A DNA stretch of 64,000 nt from Sclerotiophoma versabilis. Taxonomy: Eukaryota > Ascomycota > Dothideomycetes > Pleosporales > Didymellaceae. Shown here piece after piece: positions 11,904-23,551 of this stretch. A model generated the notes under the pieces. The model was given only the letters and a program-made list of their open reading frames with translations. It did not search any database and was not told where the DNA came from. Numbering within the stretch: the stretch's first letter is position 1; each line of letters starts with the position of its first letter. The DNA lies in the NCBI GenBank assembly GCA_012274445.1, contig JAAROD010000015.1, positions 930,001 to 994,000 on the forward strand. Direction: 5' to 3'. A program made the position numbers and the translations under genes.

Positions 11904-12277
11904 CACTGAACTTAGCAATGACTTCACGACTGTCACGATCTCAAGATTTTTAATTTTTTAATTGTGCAGGACCTATGCATTGTGGATCTTCATTAAAAAA
12001 CTGTGTTCTACCGAATTCAGCAGCTGTCAACAAAAAAAAGGTCGCTGCGCATGTTCTTTGTCCTCCATGCTGTTAAGGGTTATATCTGGAGGAAGATGGT
12101 ATTATGACCTTGGTTCGGCAGCCCCTACCAGTTTTTGGCCGCCTCGTGTAAATGGAAATGGCGTATCTGAAGACAGCAAAGGCCCGCGACATAGTGTAAT
12201 AGCTCATCAGAGTACCTCTTATACCTCTACTGAATAAGCACGAAAGTAAGGGTGTGAGCCATCATCAAACTTGGTAA
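11904..12277. other. Intergenic region
   Basis: No supported gene. A few short open frames occur without family resemblance. The left side holds the DUF6594 3' UTR. Confidence 0.45.
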
Positions 12278-12624
12278 TGGACAATAGGCTTACTTTCGGA
12301 GGCAGTTGGCACTGATGACACTTTTGTTGACCGCCTTTTCGAGGACGGTACCATTTCAATCCCGCCACTTGCAAATTTACAAAGACTCATTAGCGGACAT
12401 CTCAATGCTTTTACAATAGATGTTCAGAATCAAGCATACTATGTACCATCGAAATCAACATTCTCTTGACTTGCTCTATCGCACTACCGCGGGTGCCCCC
12501 ACCACCACTCGAGCCACCACTCGATCTTGAGTTTCTCCAGGACGTCATAACCTTTGGCTCTCTACTGCCCGGCCTAATTTTATTAGACATTACACACACC
12601 ATTTGTGCCAACCAGCTGGTGTAA
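12278..12624 (+). other. Unexplained coding-like segment, two overlapping open frames
   Basis: A stretch open from 12278 to a TGA at 12467-12469 reads SEAVGTDDTFVDRLFEDGT then SIPPLANLQRLISGHLNAF and lacks an ATG. A second frame, open from 12394 to a TAA at 12622-12624, reads DLEFLQDVITFGSLLPGLIL near its end. Both have the mixed composition of real protein. The hand-over around 12440-12460 has no usable intron, so this may be two exons of an unmodelled gene or a frameshifted relic. I do not recognise it. Confidence 0.3.
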
Positions 12625-12940
12625 TTCGATATTGGAGGGTTATCGACACAAGATTTGTGCAGCAGACCTTTAATCTGAAGTATTAGAAAATACCAAGCTT
12701 ACGGGAGGTGTTACGTGCCAGCCTGTACGATAATCGTAATCCAACAGAATCTCTAGAGACCGCAATGTTTGCAGACACGTACAGGACCTACCACTCAAGC
12801 TCAGATCAGGCATTGCTTGGCACCAGTAGAAAGAGCCGAACATTTCAATTCGATCCATGAGTTGAGTCAATGGAAACGCTGTTAAATATAGAAACCTACC
12901 CATTCAAGGTTCACATTACTTCCCAATCAAACACTATTGT
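12625..12940. other. Intergenic region
   Basis: Lies downstream of the minus-strand MFS gene. A short minus-strand frame (12670-12903) is present but has no support as a gene. Confidence 0.45.
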
Positions 12941-14682
12941 CTAGTGAATGTAGCGGAACTCTGGGTGCCTGTACCCAAGTTGGCGGGTCTCCTCCTCATT
13001 CAAGCCATTAAGACGGTGATCTCGCTTGCCCAGATCCCGCTGCCTGTTCTCCCATTTTGAGTAGCAAATACCAGCAATAGCTAAGATCAAAACGCAGACC
13101 TGACCAGCCAAATTGATGGTGTGGCCTGTTGGGTACTTGGGCGCGTCTTTGGCGACGTATGTCCAGGTTGAAAGGATACCACCAGCTGTGCCGAGCGTGA
13201 CGACGTATGCGGTTGATACTGCACGTACGGACGGGTTGCCGGCGTTGTTGGTTGCCCAGGCAAGGAAACCGGGGCCACCGGGGAACGCGCCAATTGTAAT
13301 TAGGAAGATGCCTCCATAGCGCACGTTCGGGTCTGCAACCCATCGCAGAATGGCGAAACCAGCAATGGCGGGGAGGGCGAAGATGGCAAGATAGATACCG
13401 CGGCGGTTGGTCTTGTCACTGGCAAACGCAACGGCGATGGCTACAAGACACGCGCATACATAGGGAGGGACGGAGTAAAGCTGAGCCTTAGTGGCGGTCC
13501 AACCAAGGTCGTTCAGAATTGTTGGCTGTATCATACATCAGCATTGGTCACACCATAGCAGTCCAATAACTCACCATGAACAGAGAGATACCCTGGACAG
13601 TAATGTTGATAAAGAAGAAGCCGAGAGCGCAAATGTAGTTGGTAATGTTGAACACTGCCCTCTTTACGTGTGGAGGTCGAACCTTCTCATGCTCTCCGGC
13701 CCCGGTCTTCGAGATCAAACGTTCGTGCGCAATCCTTCGCTCGCGCTCATTTAAGAAATAGCACTCGCCTGGTTTTGTAGGCATCGCGAAGGGTGCAGCA
13801 ATGCCGACTATGATAGTGAAAAGGCCTTCAAAGAAGAAGATATTGCGCCATTTTTCGATGATCATGCCGGATGCCCCCCATGGAGGAATGGCGGCCAAGC
13901 TAGAGACATGTCAGATCTGTTTAATAGTTACTGGCTCCGATGACTTACCCAGTCGCTAAAAGTCCACCGAATGCACCTGCCATACTGGCAGCCGAAACAT
14001 AGATTCCAATTCGAAATAGTAGTTCATTGCGCTTGTAGAAGCAAGTGATAAAGAATGCAAGACCGCTGTCTCATGTAAGCTAGTACCATGCAGATCGATG
14101 AGAAGAACTTACGGCATGACGCCACCTTCGAAAACACCAAGCATAGCCCGTGCAGCCAGAAGGCCTTCAAAGCTCTGGACGAAAGCTGTGCACAGCGAAA
14201 CGAACCCGAAGCCAACGACAAGCATTGGTAGATACCACTTGGGACCAATCTTTTTCAGCAAAATGTTACTTGGTACCTCGACAAACATGTAGACAATGTA
14301 GAAGATTGAGGTGACCCAGTTGAACCGGTAGCCAACGAGGTCTAGTTCCTTTGCCATACCTTGGATACGCGCATTTCCAACGTTGGCACTACGATATGTC
14401 AGAACAGACAGGTGGTGTATAAGATCTCTTACATACCGGTCAAGGAAACAAAGCAGGTAAAGAAACGTGGTCAACGGCACAATGACTCTATCCAACTTGC
14501 GTCGAACTGCTGTCTCTTCCTCTTCGGTCCAGGTAAACTCATCAGTGGAGCGGTCACTTGGTGAGGTGACTCCCCCCTCGTCTTGAGCTAATATGTCAGC
14601 CCTTATCGATGATGAGCTGGAGATGTAACTTACAGAGTACAGTCTGCCCCTTCTCTGGGTTCGCAGACCCGTAATATTGCAT
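12941..14682 (-). CDS. MFS transporter of the Dal5 / anion:cation symporter type
   Basis: Six exons on the minus strand: 14682-14634, 14587-14437, 14388-14113, 14065-13949, 13899-13575 and 13525-12941. All five introns are 46-49 bp and the product is 500 aa. The short first exon (16 codons) is chosen because it splices in phase into SQDEGGVTSPSDRS. Twelve helices are predicted. The loop after helix 1 reads FLDRANVGNARIQGM and helix 4 is preceded by GPKWYLPMLVVGFG; both are typical of fungal allantoate, nicotinate or other carboxylate permeases (Dal5/Tna1 group). The second half contains GGIFLITIGAFPGGPGFLAW and ends with a soluble tail HRLNGLNEEETRQLGYRHPEFRY, a family hallmark. Substrate unknown. 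Confidence 0.9.
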
Positions 14683-16001
14683 GATGATAAAGTCTCTAGG
14701 TGTTCCCGATGGACGAGATTGATCAAAATTTGTGAAAGTTCCTCCGTTTTCGCACTGTGACCCCACACAATTCAGTCCGTAAGTCCGGGATGTAATCCGT
14801 CAGTCTGGGGTAAAGAATATGGGGAAGAGCACAGTCCATATAAGAAGAATGGCTGTCCGTTACGGCTTGCCTCACAACGTTTCCAAGAGTAATCACAGCG
14901 TGGGACAAGCTTCTGTATGAAAGATTCGGCAGTTGTTCTGAGGCGCGAAGAATCAGTTCAGGCCTCGAATTAGCCTCGACTTGGCCTCGACTAGCTCCAA
15001 GTGTCCATTCTCCCGCGGCGTGTGGAGAGTATTTGAGCATGGCCCTTCACTGTGTAGATACTTACCGAATCCATACAAGAGCTGCAGCAAACGCCACCAA
15101 CATAAAACGGCGTTCTCTTTGGTTGGACACTTTGCGGGGCAGCTCCTTGGCTGACATGGGTTGATTCGCAGCGGAGCATGGGTGGCGGTCGGAATACTTG
15201 ATCATTTCGATGCGCCTCTGCTTGGCAATGCGGGAACAACCTGTTGGAGTCGGTACAAGTAGCGAGTTCGGCAGATGAATTCGACGCTATCTGCATCAGC
15301 TAGATTCAAAACAGCAAAGAAGATAGGATTCGGAACACTGGACGCTTTCCGATGCCTTACTGTGTAGGTAGATGTTAAAGGAGATGTTCCTGTTGCGGTC
15401 GCGCACTCTGCGTGAGGAGTTTTGTGGGTCATTATGGATCTAAGGGTTATTTCGGCATAGAGACCAAAACTTCAAGCGTCGATTGAGTATGGCTGCTGCA
15501 CATCCACACAATTATCAGTAAGCTCTTAGTGACAGTCACTCAGTCAACACATGCATGTTCACGTTGTCTTGTGCAGCGTCACGGTATCGAAATTGTCAGT
15601 CAATGGGGACTGGAGGGAACGAGCTCTGGGGTTGGGTGGACCCTGCGTGAGCGTTGATCATCATCGACTTTTAGAAATCAATCCATCGTCAGAATTACTC
15701 GTGACAAGCCAAAACAACAGCTCTCTTCCGACTACGACATTAAATCACTCCGCACTACTAGCCACGTTATCGAATCCTTGCCCAAAATTTTCCTTCAGCC
15801 CCCTCATCGTATCTCCAAAACCGGGTGGTTTTACGGCACTTGCTCCGATGTCGAACGTGCATTAGACAACTTGGTCGGTTTGAACGGCTTCAATGGCTTC
15901 GATGGCTTTCTTGTGACGTCTTGTTCTTTCGCGGCAGTTGAACATGGATGGTTATCCTCGGTTTCGGTAATTGAAGAAAACTCCTTGTCCCGTGACCTCA
16001 C
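14683..16001. other. Intergenic region, 1.3 kb
   Basis: Upstream of the MFS gene. It contains several CCTCGA-type short repeats near 14965-15000 and a repeated GGCTTC-ATGG motif near 15880-15905. No gene, tRNA or element could be supported. Confidence 0.45.
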
Positions 16002-17650
16002 CTATCCGGATGCCTTGGAAAGCTGTCGAGCATTCCTCCTAGAGAAACCAGCCGGGTCCTTTCTCTTGTTAGGTGGATTTGGCTCCATATTCTCTTCCTC
16101 TTCTGATGACCAGTTGTTGTCGTTCTTGGCAGATGCCTTGTCCAGATCCTGATCCTGCACAGTCACAGTGCCCTCGCTTCGTACCATTGCAAATGCAAGA
16201 GTCACGGCTACAGTTGTTTCGGTCTCTTGATTCTCGCCTAGTCTTGCACTTAACGCCTGGTACTCCAACAGTGCGATCTGTAACTTCTCATCGAGGGCTG
16301 AGAAAGCAGCGTCCGCCCCTGCGTTCTCTGCTTTCATGTGAGCGAGGCACTCGTTTTGTTCTGTTTAAATACATCTTTGCGAAGGTCATACTCCTCGTTC
16401 TGGCGTCGGATGGCTTCGATAGTATCTTTTAGATCGTTGACCTCCCTGATACTCTCATCTTCCAGTCTTTGCAGCACATCGTCGCGTTCCTCTATGGTTT
16501 CGATAAGCTCCCACTCGTAGTTTTCACCTGCTGCCACAGATCTGCTGCTTGTTCTTTCGAAGTAGCGCATTCTTCACGTAGCCTTGCTGCGGTAGCCTTG
16601 TATCTTTCATTCTATAGGCTCTGACACGCCGGGCAAGGCCCAGTCCACTCGATAGAGGTTATTTCCTTGAAGCGATGATCACCATCAGCCGCACAGTCCG
16701 CTGTCAACTCACGTCCGCAAGCGTACAATAAATTGATTTCGATAAGCAGATTGGCCTGATACTGTCTCGCTCCTGATGTTCGAGCATCGTCATGTTCCCA
16801 ACGTGGCTGGTCCTTAGTGCTTTCGCTGCAATTATGACATTCCCCATGAATTGTACAAACCTCTTCCATGGATTTGTGCTTCTTCTTGTCGCAATCCAAC
16901 TCGGTCTCAGTACTGTGCCACAGCGGTATTTGATGATAAGTTCGATGCACATACTTTTCAACGCGTGATGATTGAAGCTGTGGATGAGAAGGAGAGGTTC
17001 ATATCAAATCCTAGTATCTTTGTTATGATAATCACATACCAAACATTCAATCCACCCTTCGAAGTAGGAATAAGGCACTGGAACACCAAATATCCACAAG
17101 TAGTCAAACCCATTCACATTGAGGAGTTTGCAGTCACGTATATGACAACGTCTGATCTCCTACTTTTGACGAAACCTACGGTACACAAGCATCGCAATGA
17201 GCTTCATATAGCCCTCCTCCCCATCAACTGCCAGCCTCCGGCCCCCATTACTCTGCTACACGGCTAAAATCTCGCTATAGTTGATGGCTTGACGAGACAA
17301 GCATCCACTCTGTGGCAACCACATGAGCCTTTTTCATTACGATAAGTCGCCATGTCGTTTCCATCCACGTCCGTCATAAAAACATTTTTGCTCTTCACCA
17401 TACCACTCCCAATGAATGTAATTATACGCGTGCTTACTTCCGTGTAGCCGATAAGAAAGACCAGACCTGCAGCATCGCTGTGAGAAACTATAAAGTCGTA
17501 GGCTTTGTCGCAGCCTTGAAGAGAAAGGGCGTTGGCCTCAAAATTTGGCTTGGGCATCTCGGAACAGCGAGACAGTGGGAAATTACCTGTGATGGTTGCA
17601 AATACATTCTTTGGTTTGATGACGTTGCTAAGTGCGTCTTCGCGCTCCAT
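16002..17650 (-). pseudogene. Decayed gene for a Cys-rich, coiled-coil protein
   Basis: A long protein-like reading on the minus strand is broken by three TAG codons (17256-17258, 17160-17162, 16612-16614), each at a place where CAG (Gln) fits. It also has two one-base frame losses in A-runs of the coding strand (plus-strand T-runs near 16521-16524 and 16374-16376). Readable parts in order: GCLSRQAINYSEILAV, GYMKLIAMLVYRRFRQK, FDYLWIFGVPVPYSYFEGW; a 62-bp intron-like gap; a Cys/His segment with CTIHGECHNC and GPCPAC; then a heptad-rich coiled coil (LKDTIEAIRRQNEEYDLRK, LDEKLQIALLEYQALSARL); and an acidic then basic tail ending at 16002. The 5' part beyond about 17310 (including DKAYDFIVSHSDAAGLVFL) is probably earlier exons of the same gene, but its splicing is unclear. 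I do not recognise the family. Confidence 0.6.
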
Positions 17651-18172
17651 AGCCTCGCTACGTTCGCGGTTGGCCTCAAGGGCCCGAGCCTGTTGTTACG
17701 CGTGCCAGTCTGTGAGCGTGGTAGTATGTTGGTTGTTTCAAATAGGTTTTGCTATGCCGGTCCTGTTCATGTAAGCCATTGTTGTTTGCTGATGCAGTGA
17801 AGAGCATAGACTGTCTGTTTGCTCAATGTAAGCTTTAGGCTGCGTTAGGCTCGTGCTCGTGTGCTGGGATTTCCTGTTCACCATGCCTTTGCATATAGTT
17901 CTCAACAACCATGCATTCTTAAACTTCTAGCAAAGCCTAACCAATAGCATTGAGACCCTCTACAGTCCTCCCACACAAGGCCGGAGATGCACCTTTCAAT
18001 CTGTCAGAAATCATGGCATAAACAATAGGGGCAAAAGAAGTTCGTCTCAGCCTCAGCCGAATAGTCAATTGATACTGCCGCAGCAGGATATCGCGATGCA
18101 AAACTGTTTACAAAACAATGCAGGACTGATGATGCGCCAATGAACGCCCAACTAATGCTAAGTGTCAACACT
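17651..18172. other. Intergenic region downstream of RRP6
   Basis: No gene is supported. It holds the 3' end region of the minus-strand RRP6 gene and, at its left, the upstream side of the decayed coiled-coil gene. Confidence 0.45.
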
Positions 18173-20600
18173 TTACCGTGTGAACGTCTTGCTCCTTCCA
18201 GCAACTTCCTTTTGCACCCTCGGCAGGCCCTTGGGGGCATCCGTGAGGCCTGCAAATCCCTGGAAGCCCTTCTTCTTCCTATCCTTCTTGTCTTTCTTCT
18301 TATCTCTCGCATCCTTCTTCGCTTGTTCGTCGGCGGCATGCAGCACGGTTGGTGCATTGGCGTAGTCGAATGCAGATTCGTCAGTAGCACCGAGCGCCGC
18401 AGCTTGCGCCTCCAGCTTCCTCTGTTTCTTCTCGGCTTTGCGTTCTGCTTTCCGTGCCGCCCGCGCAGCGGCTTCGTCGTCTTCTTCGTTTTCGCCATCC
18501 AGCATGATTTCGTCGTTTTTCATGGGGTCAAGGGCGGGCTTAGCTGGGGTTCCGGCCTCCGAAGCTTCCGTCCGTTTTCTCTTCTTGCCGCCCAGCTTCT
18601 TCACAACAAACATGTCAGTTCGCTGATCTTCTTGGGGTCTTTCTTCCCTGGGAATATATTGCGGCTTCTCGGGTTTAGGCGTGCTTGCCTCAGATTTGCC
18701 GTTGGTTTCGGCAAAGATCTCGGCGGTCAGTGGCGGTAGGGGAAGGGCAAGGGCGATGTCGATGGTTCGTTGACTATCAGAAGCTGGAGTTGAGGTCCAC
18801 AGTGCACCCCAGAAATCCGAAGATGGCATCCGGGTTGCTGGTACAGCAATGCTGCTTTGTAGCGGTGCTGGTGCAGCGGGGGTCACAACTGGTACAGGCG
18901 TAGCCTTCTTTGGGGTGTCCGACGCGTACTTCGCTGCCTTCTCTGCTTCCCTCATATCTGCAATCTTGTTGAGGACATCGCTCAGCTCAGGCCCGTCAGT
19001 GCCTTCCTCCTTCGCCCGCGCAACAACTCTTACAAGCTCATCGGCGTGGGCTCGAACGAGGTGAGAGACATGCTGAATGGCGGTAAAGAGCGCCGGCTTG
19101 TCCAGAGGCATCATTCGAGCTATGCTGAACAACGCGTGATTCGGCATGATGAAAAACGTGCTCTCATCTTCTTTTCGGCTTAGGCCATCGCGCCATTCGT
19201 GTACTGCCTTGAAAACAGCAAACTGCTGTGGCGTAAACGTAACAGGTGATCTCGAGATTACCTTGTACCAACCAACAGGTCCGAGACCCAGCTCCCGATC
19301 GTACACTGGATGCTCATATCGCTGCAGGGCATATTCCTTTGACTTCTCCTGCACATCATGAACCTTGTTCTTCTCAGGGTTTGAGAAATCAGATTGCTCC
19401 ACCAGTTCATTCCGCATTTTGTCGTAGACGTAAAGTAGGAAATGGGTATCTGCGCGGGCATAGTCGAATAGTTCTTGGCTGAGCGGTCGTGTTCGCCAAT
19501 CGGCCATTTGGTATTGCTTCTGCGCCTTGAAGTTGACATGCCTCTCGAGTAGGTACGCCAGACTTGCGCCTGGGTAGCCCAGGGATCGTGCTGCATGGTA
19601 TGTGTCGAACACACCAACCAGGTAGAGCCCAAGGTCACGTTGAAGCCATATTACGTCCATGTACGATCCGTGCAGAACCTTTAAGATGCTAGGGTCCGCG
19701 AACACTTCGTTCAGACGTTCCAGCTTCCGTCTCCAGGGCTTCAGTGTGTCAACTATCCAATCCTTGTCGCGTGTGCTGATCTGCATAAGAGAGACCATGC
19801 CGATGTATGAACGGTTATCATGGTGCTCGAGATCAATAGCCATCTCTTTTGCCTTCTTCAACTCAGCCAACATATCGTCGACCGCCTCGGGTGTGTCGAC
19901 GAATGTAGCGGTGGTCTCCTCAAAAGGTGGGTATTGCTTTGGTTCGGCATACTTGTAGACGGCCTGTGGATATTCGTAGGTTTCGATTTCGGTTTGGTAA
20001 GGGTGCGGATACTGTTCTCGGCCCTTGCTGTCTTTGAAGGTCTTTAAACATTCCTCGAGTGGGATCTTTGAATGGGGCTTCGTAACCAACAATGGGCGGA
20101 AAGGGCCAGTTTCGTCGTTGGTGGGCACAGTCTCGAAAGTGAGCTGTGGCTTTGGGAGATGTTTCTTCTCGGCAATGTTAGGTCGTGGCTTCGCAGCAGC
20201 CTGTGATCTGTCAGTCTATGCTTAAACCATCTGCATGCTTTCTCCTTACCGGGTCCGCGCTGGGACTCAATCGCTTCACCACCCCCGTATACTCGTCAAG
20301 GCTCGTGTCGGCCTTCTCAAGCAAGCTGTCGATGACATCAACGACCGCCCTCCAATTGCCGTCTATGGATTCGACGTCGGGTAGCTTGGGACCTACGGCG
20401 TCCGAGCTCGCGGCAGCGCTCTCAAGAAGACGTTGCGCAAGCTGGAGAAGGCGCTCATTCTGCGCATCGAGGGCTGCACCCACATCTGGATTGAGTGATC
20501 GCTGGAAGGCAATGTCTGCGCCTGCAATGCGTGTCGCAGACCGTGTTGTCGAGACCAGGGCTTTAGAGATCTCGTCCTGGAGTGACTTGAAGGATTCCAT
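18173..20600 (-). CDS. RRP6: Nuclear exosome 3'-5' exoribonuclease Rrp6
   Basis: Two exons, 20600..20250 and 20200..18173, with a 49-bp intron (20201-20249); product 792 aa. Rrp6 is the nuclear exosome subunit that trims rRNA, snoRNA and aberrant RNAs. Seen in order: an N-terminal PMC2NT-type helical domain (about 1-110) that would bind the Rrp47 cofactor; the DEDD-Y exonuclease with AIDLEHHDNRSYIGM, LKVLHGSYMDVIWLQRD and DYARADTHFLLYVYD; an HRDC domain near VFKAVHEWRDGLSRKEDE; and a Lys/Glu-rich low-complexity tail. The frame stays open about 80 codons upstream of the chosen start. The start at MESFKSLQDEI was taken because Rrp6 homologues begin there, so a longer N-terminus cannot be excluded. 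Confidence 0.93.
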
Positions 20601-20842
20601 GACGTCTTCACTGGCTGCGCATGCTTCGGCGGTGGATTCAGTGGCGTTATACAGCACAATGAGTTTGTTGAAGCACGGGATGTCTGGGCGTAGAGAGTGC
20701 GCCCCGTCGCAACTTTCTTAGCAGGCGCCGCAGAAATTCGAGGTCTTGGCGCGACACTATCGATAAGAGCTGCTGGCGTAGTGCTAGGCGCGACCTTCAC
20801 TCGCCGCCGGTGGGTCTCTCTCCATTTCATACATTCAACATC
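20601..20842. promoter_or_regulatory. Bidirectional promoter, RRP6 / MDM35
   Basis: Only 242 bp separate the start codons of the divergent RRP6 and MDM35 genes, so both promoters and 5' UTRs must share this DNA. No TATA box was recognised. If RRP6 starts further upstream the spacer is even shorter. Confidence 0.6.
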
Positions 20843-21238
20843 ATGTCTGCATCCTTAGCGCCAGAGTGCAACGAAGTCAAAGAGTACAGATATACTGTCA
20901 ATCACTTAGTGCGAACCTGCTGACGACAAAAGGAAATACGACAACTGCTTCCTTAAGTGGTACAGTGAGAGTATGTCACAACCCAGCTCTTGTGGACTTC
21001 ATTGACGAAAAGGCAAGAGTTTTTGAGGGGCACATCAACGACAGATGAATGCAGACCTATTTTTGACCAGTATGAGAAGTGTCTATCAGTAAGCTGTTCT
21101 CTCAGCTATGCATGCAAGTCCTTAGACTCATTCTTGCCACAGAAAGCACTCTCAGAACGAGGTATCGACAAAATGCTGAAGGAAGTTCGAGAAGACAACA
21201 AGGAGAACGATGCTGAACACATTAAGCCGGTCAGTTGA
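20843..21238 (+). CDS. MDM35: Mitochondrial intermembrane-space protein Mdm35 (TRIAP1-like)
   Basis: Four tiny exons: 20843-20883, 20933-20970, 21018-21088, 21143-21238 (introns 49, 47 and 54 bp). They give an 81-aa protein invisible as a single frame. Mdm35 is a twin CX9C protein imported by the Mia40 pathway. It chaperones Ups-family lipid transfer proteins carrying phosphatidic acid and phosphatidylserine between mitochondrial membranes. Both motifs are exact: CNEVKEKYDNC and CRPIFDQYEKC, each with nine residues between cysteines, linked by FLKWYSEKFLRGTSTTDE. The C terminus is charged. The third exon acceptor is GGCAAG, chosen because it alone restores WYSEKFLRG. Confidence 0.93.
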
Positions 21239-21769
21239 ATGGGGGAAAAACTTGTGTGAGCCCGCACTAACGGGGCTACAGGGAAGGTAATATTTACGAA
21301 GTTCGATTGAGAGCTCAAAACTGTACATTGCGCGTTGCCACCTCGAAGCGATGGCTGAAGCCTATCATGTACGATACCTTTGTGTACTCATATCCGTTTC
21401 TTTGAAATTTACAATGGTCGATTGAACTCGATATTGAAAGATGAACAATGCCTAGCTTGTTGAGCTCTCTTTGTTCTCCAGTCGTTGACAAGACACCAGC
21501 AACACACGTGTTGATTCATACGAAACAAATGGTCCTCCCAAATGTCGGTCTATACGATGCTGCCATTTACACGAAGCTTCTCGGATGATCCACATCCCTA
21601 ACTAACGCGCTAGACACGAAGCTAGATCCCTGGACGACGTCACCACCGAAAATGCTCCGAACATCTGAGCTCCTCAATCCTCACTTTCCAACCATCAGAG
21701 CAGTCCCGTCACAAGTACGACCACCACTACGCCTTGCACCCCATCATCCACCCTTACCCAGCATCAACA
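21239..21769. other. Intergenic region
   Basis: Between MDM35 and the MAPEG gene, both on the plus strand. No gene or repeat is seen. Confidence 0.5.
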
Positions 21770-22321
21770 ATGGCAACCAAAATCGGCCTCGGTGTCTCAA
21801 TGCCACTCTTGGCACCCGCGACCGCAACCTGGGCTGCGCCCTTCGCCGCATACTACATATTCCTTCAGAACCGCATTGTATACCACCGTCTGAGCTCAAA
21901 GACGTGAGTTACCAGTTCTTGTCCTCCCGTTTCCAACTCTACATGCTCAATCATAGCGTATCTGAAAGCCAACATACTAATTGCAAAAAGATACATCGGC
22001 GACTCAACTGACAGCACAAAAGGCGTCAAAGACCCTCTTTACGTCGCAACTCGTGCGCAGCTCAACTTCGCTGAGAACGTGCCTTTCGCTCTTGCCATTG
22101 CTCTTCTCGCTGAGCTCAACGGCGCCAATAGGACATACCTCAACTGGGCACTCGGCGCGCTCTTCGCGTTTCGAATTAGTCATGTTGAGGCTGGTCTGAT
22201 GATCAAGGACTCGATGGGCCCGGGAAGGATTGTTGGATACTATGGGACACAGGGTGTGCTTGTGGCGTTGGCTGGATACACTGCGTATCTGGTAAAGGAC
22301 TTTTTGCAAATCGCTGCATAA
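21770..22321 (+). CDS. MAPEG-family membrane protein
   Basis: Two exons, 21770-21903 and 21991-22321, with an 87-bp intron; product 154 aa, normal for the family. MAPEG proteins are four-helix membrane enzymes related to microsomal glutathione transferases and leukotriene C4 synthase. The short fungal form is often annotated only by domain. Helix 1 follows SMPLLAPATATWAAPFAAYY. Family residues are visible in RAQLNFAENVPFALAIALLAEL (read in two parts around the conserved Asn-Glu-Pro set), HVEAGLMIKDSMGPGRIVGY and the last helix GVLVALAGYTAYLV. The enzymatic activity is not assured. Confidence 0.88.
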
Positions 22322-22576
22322 GTCTATTGTTGAATGAACAGGAAAGGAGTCAAAGAGAAAAGAAGGGGACATATTGTCAGACCAGGCAAAATCCGCCATG
22401 GCTAGTTGAGTAATATCGAAAATCATGTAAGAAAAGACATATGTACAGTAGATTCGCACTTCACCTCTGACCCGGCATGCTTGTCCATCCGCTATGAACC
22501 GAGAGGATTGGTACGCTATAAACCCGTGACTGAAGTACATGGGCTCCAATTGGATCTAATAATCGTAATGTAAGGT

Positions 22577-23551
22577 CTACCAGCCACGAACGGCCTTGAG
22601 CTTGCGGTACCAATCCCTCAACATCCAGGCGTCGAACTCAGTAATCTCCATAGCGCTACCTGCCATCATGACGAAGCTGGTCTGGCCGGAAGGAACCCAG
22701 TCGTAGAAGTCTAAGAGGCCGAAGCCGTGGCCCATCTCGTGCAGAAGGATGTGGATGTTGTCAGAGTCGAGGTTGTTAAGAACGTAGTCAGGACCGAGCT
22801 CTTGGCCTAGTAAGCGATAAATTAGTAACTAATCAGAGACCCGAGGAGTATTGATTTTACCCCAGTTGTAACCGTAGCCACCCATCTGGCTCTCGAGGCT
22901 CTTATCCAGCCACAGTGAAATGTCGTAACGGCTATCCTCGCCGCCAGGGCACGAGCTGATGCCATTGGGGTCGTCAAGGTGCGCACCGCGGTAACAGCGG
23001 GTGTCGCACTCAGGAACGCCGTCGGCGTCGGTGGTGGTGTAGATATCGAGGCCAGAGGTAGAACCTTGGATCAGGCTCTTGTCCTTGACGGCGTAGCCGA
23101 CGGTCTTGACGGTCAGCTTGGTGAGTGGGAAGCCCTCGAAGCCAACGAGCACATCGAACCACTTCTGCAGGGAGCGCTGAAGGGCGGTAGTGATCTTAAT
23201 GCGGTCGGCGGCGATGCTCGTGTGAGTGTTGGTGTTCCAGCGGACGCAGTAGTTGATGCTGCCATTGTTGGCGATGAGCTGGTCGGTGATCCAGTTCTTG
23301 TCCTTGAGACCGTCGGGGTTCTCCTTGAGAGTCTGCTTCCAGACCTGGTCAAGGGCGGTGACCATGGAGGGAGGAGGGTTCCAAGTTGTGGCTTCAGGGA
23401 TAGTGGCTCGGGGGGTCAAGTCGCGAGCGAAGATGGCCTCGGGAGCCTTGTTGGCGCAGAAACGCTTCTCACTGCCAATGTGCTTGACGGTAGGGTGTGC
23501 CAGCGCACCCAGAGCAAGGGCCGAAGTGACCATAAGCTCAAACTTAACCAT
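22577..23551 (-). CDS. Secreted zinc metalloprotease with HExGHGxG motif
   Basis: Two exons, 23551..22861 and 22806..22577, with a 54-bp intron; product 306 aa. A signal peptide is clear (MVKFELMVTSALALGALAHP), followed by a Lys-Arg at about 28-29 that could be a Kex2 site. The zinc site HEMGHGFGLLDFYDW lies in the second exon, after the join GGYGYNWGQELGPDYVL; it matches fungal secreted peptidase-like proteins of this type. Six or more Cys suggest disulfides. The role is presumably extracellular protein degradation; a link to plant or insect hosts is speculation. A TATA-like ACATATATAC lies near 23634-23643 upstream. Confidence 0.85.

Noticed and set aside
15778..16152. 124-codon plus-strand frame
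   Set aside because: Largely antisense to the decayed coiled-coil gene; its Ser-rich sequence mirrors the acidic Glu run on the other strand.
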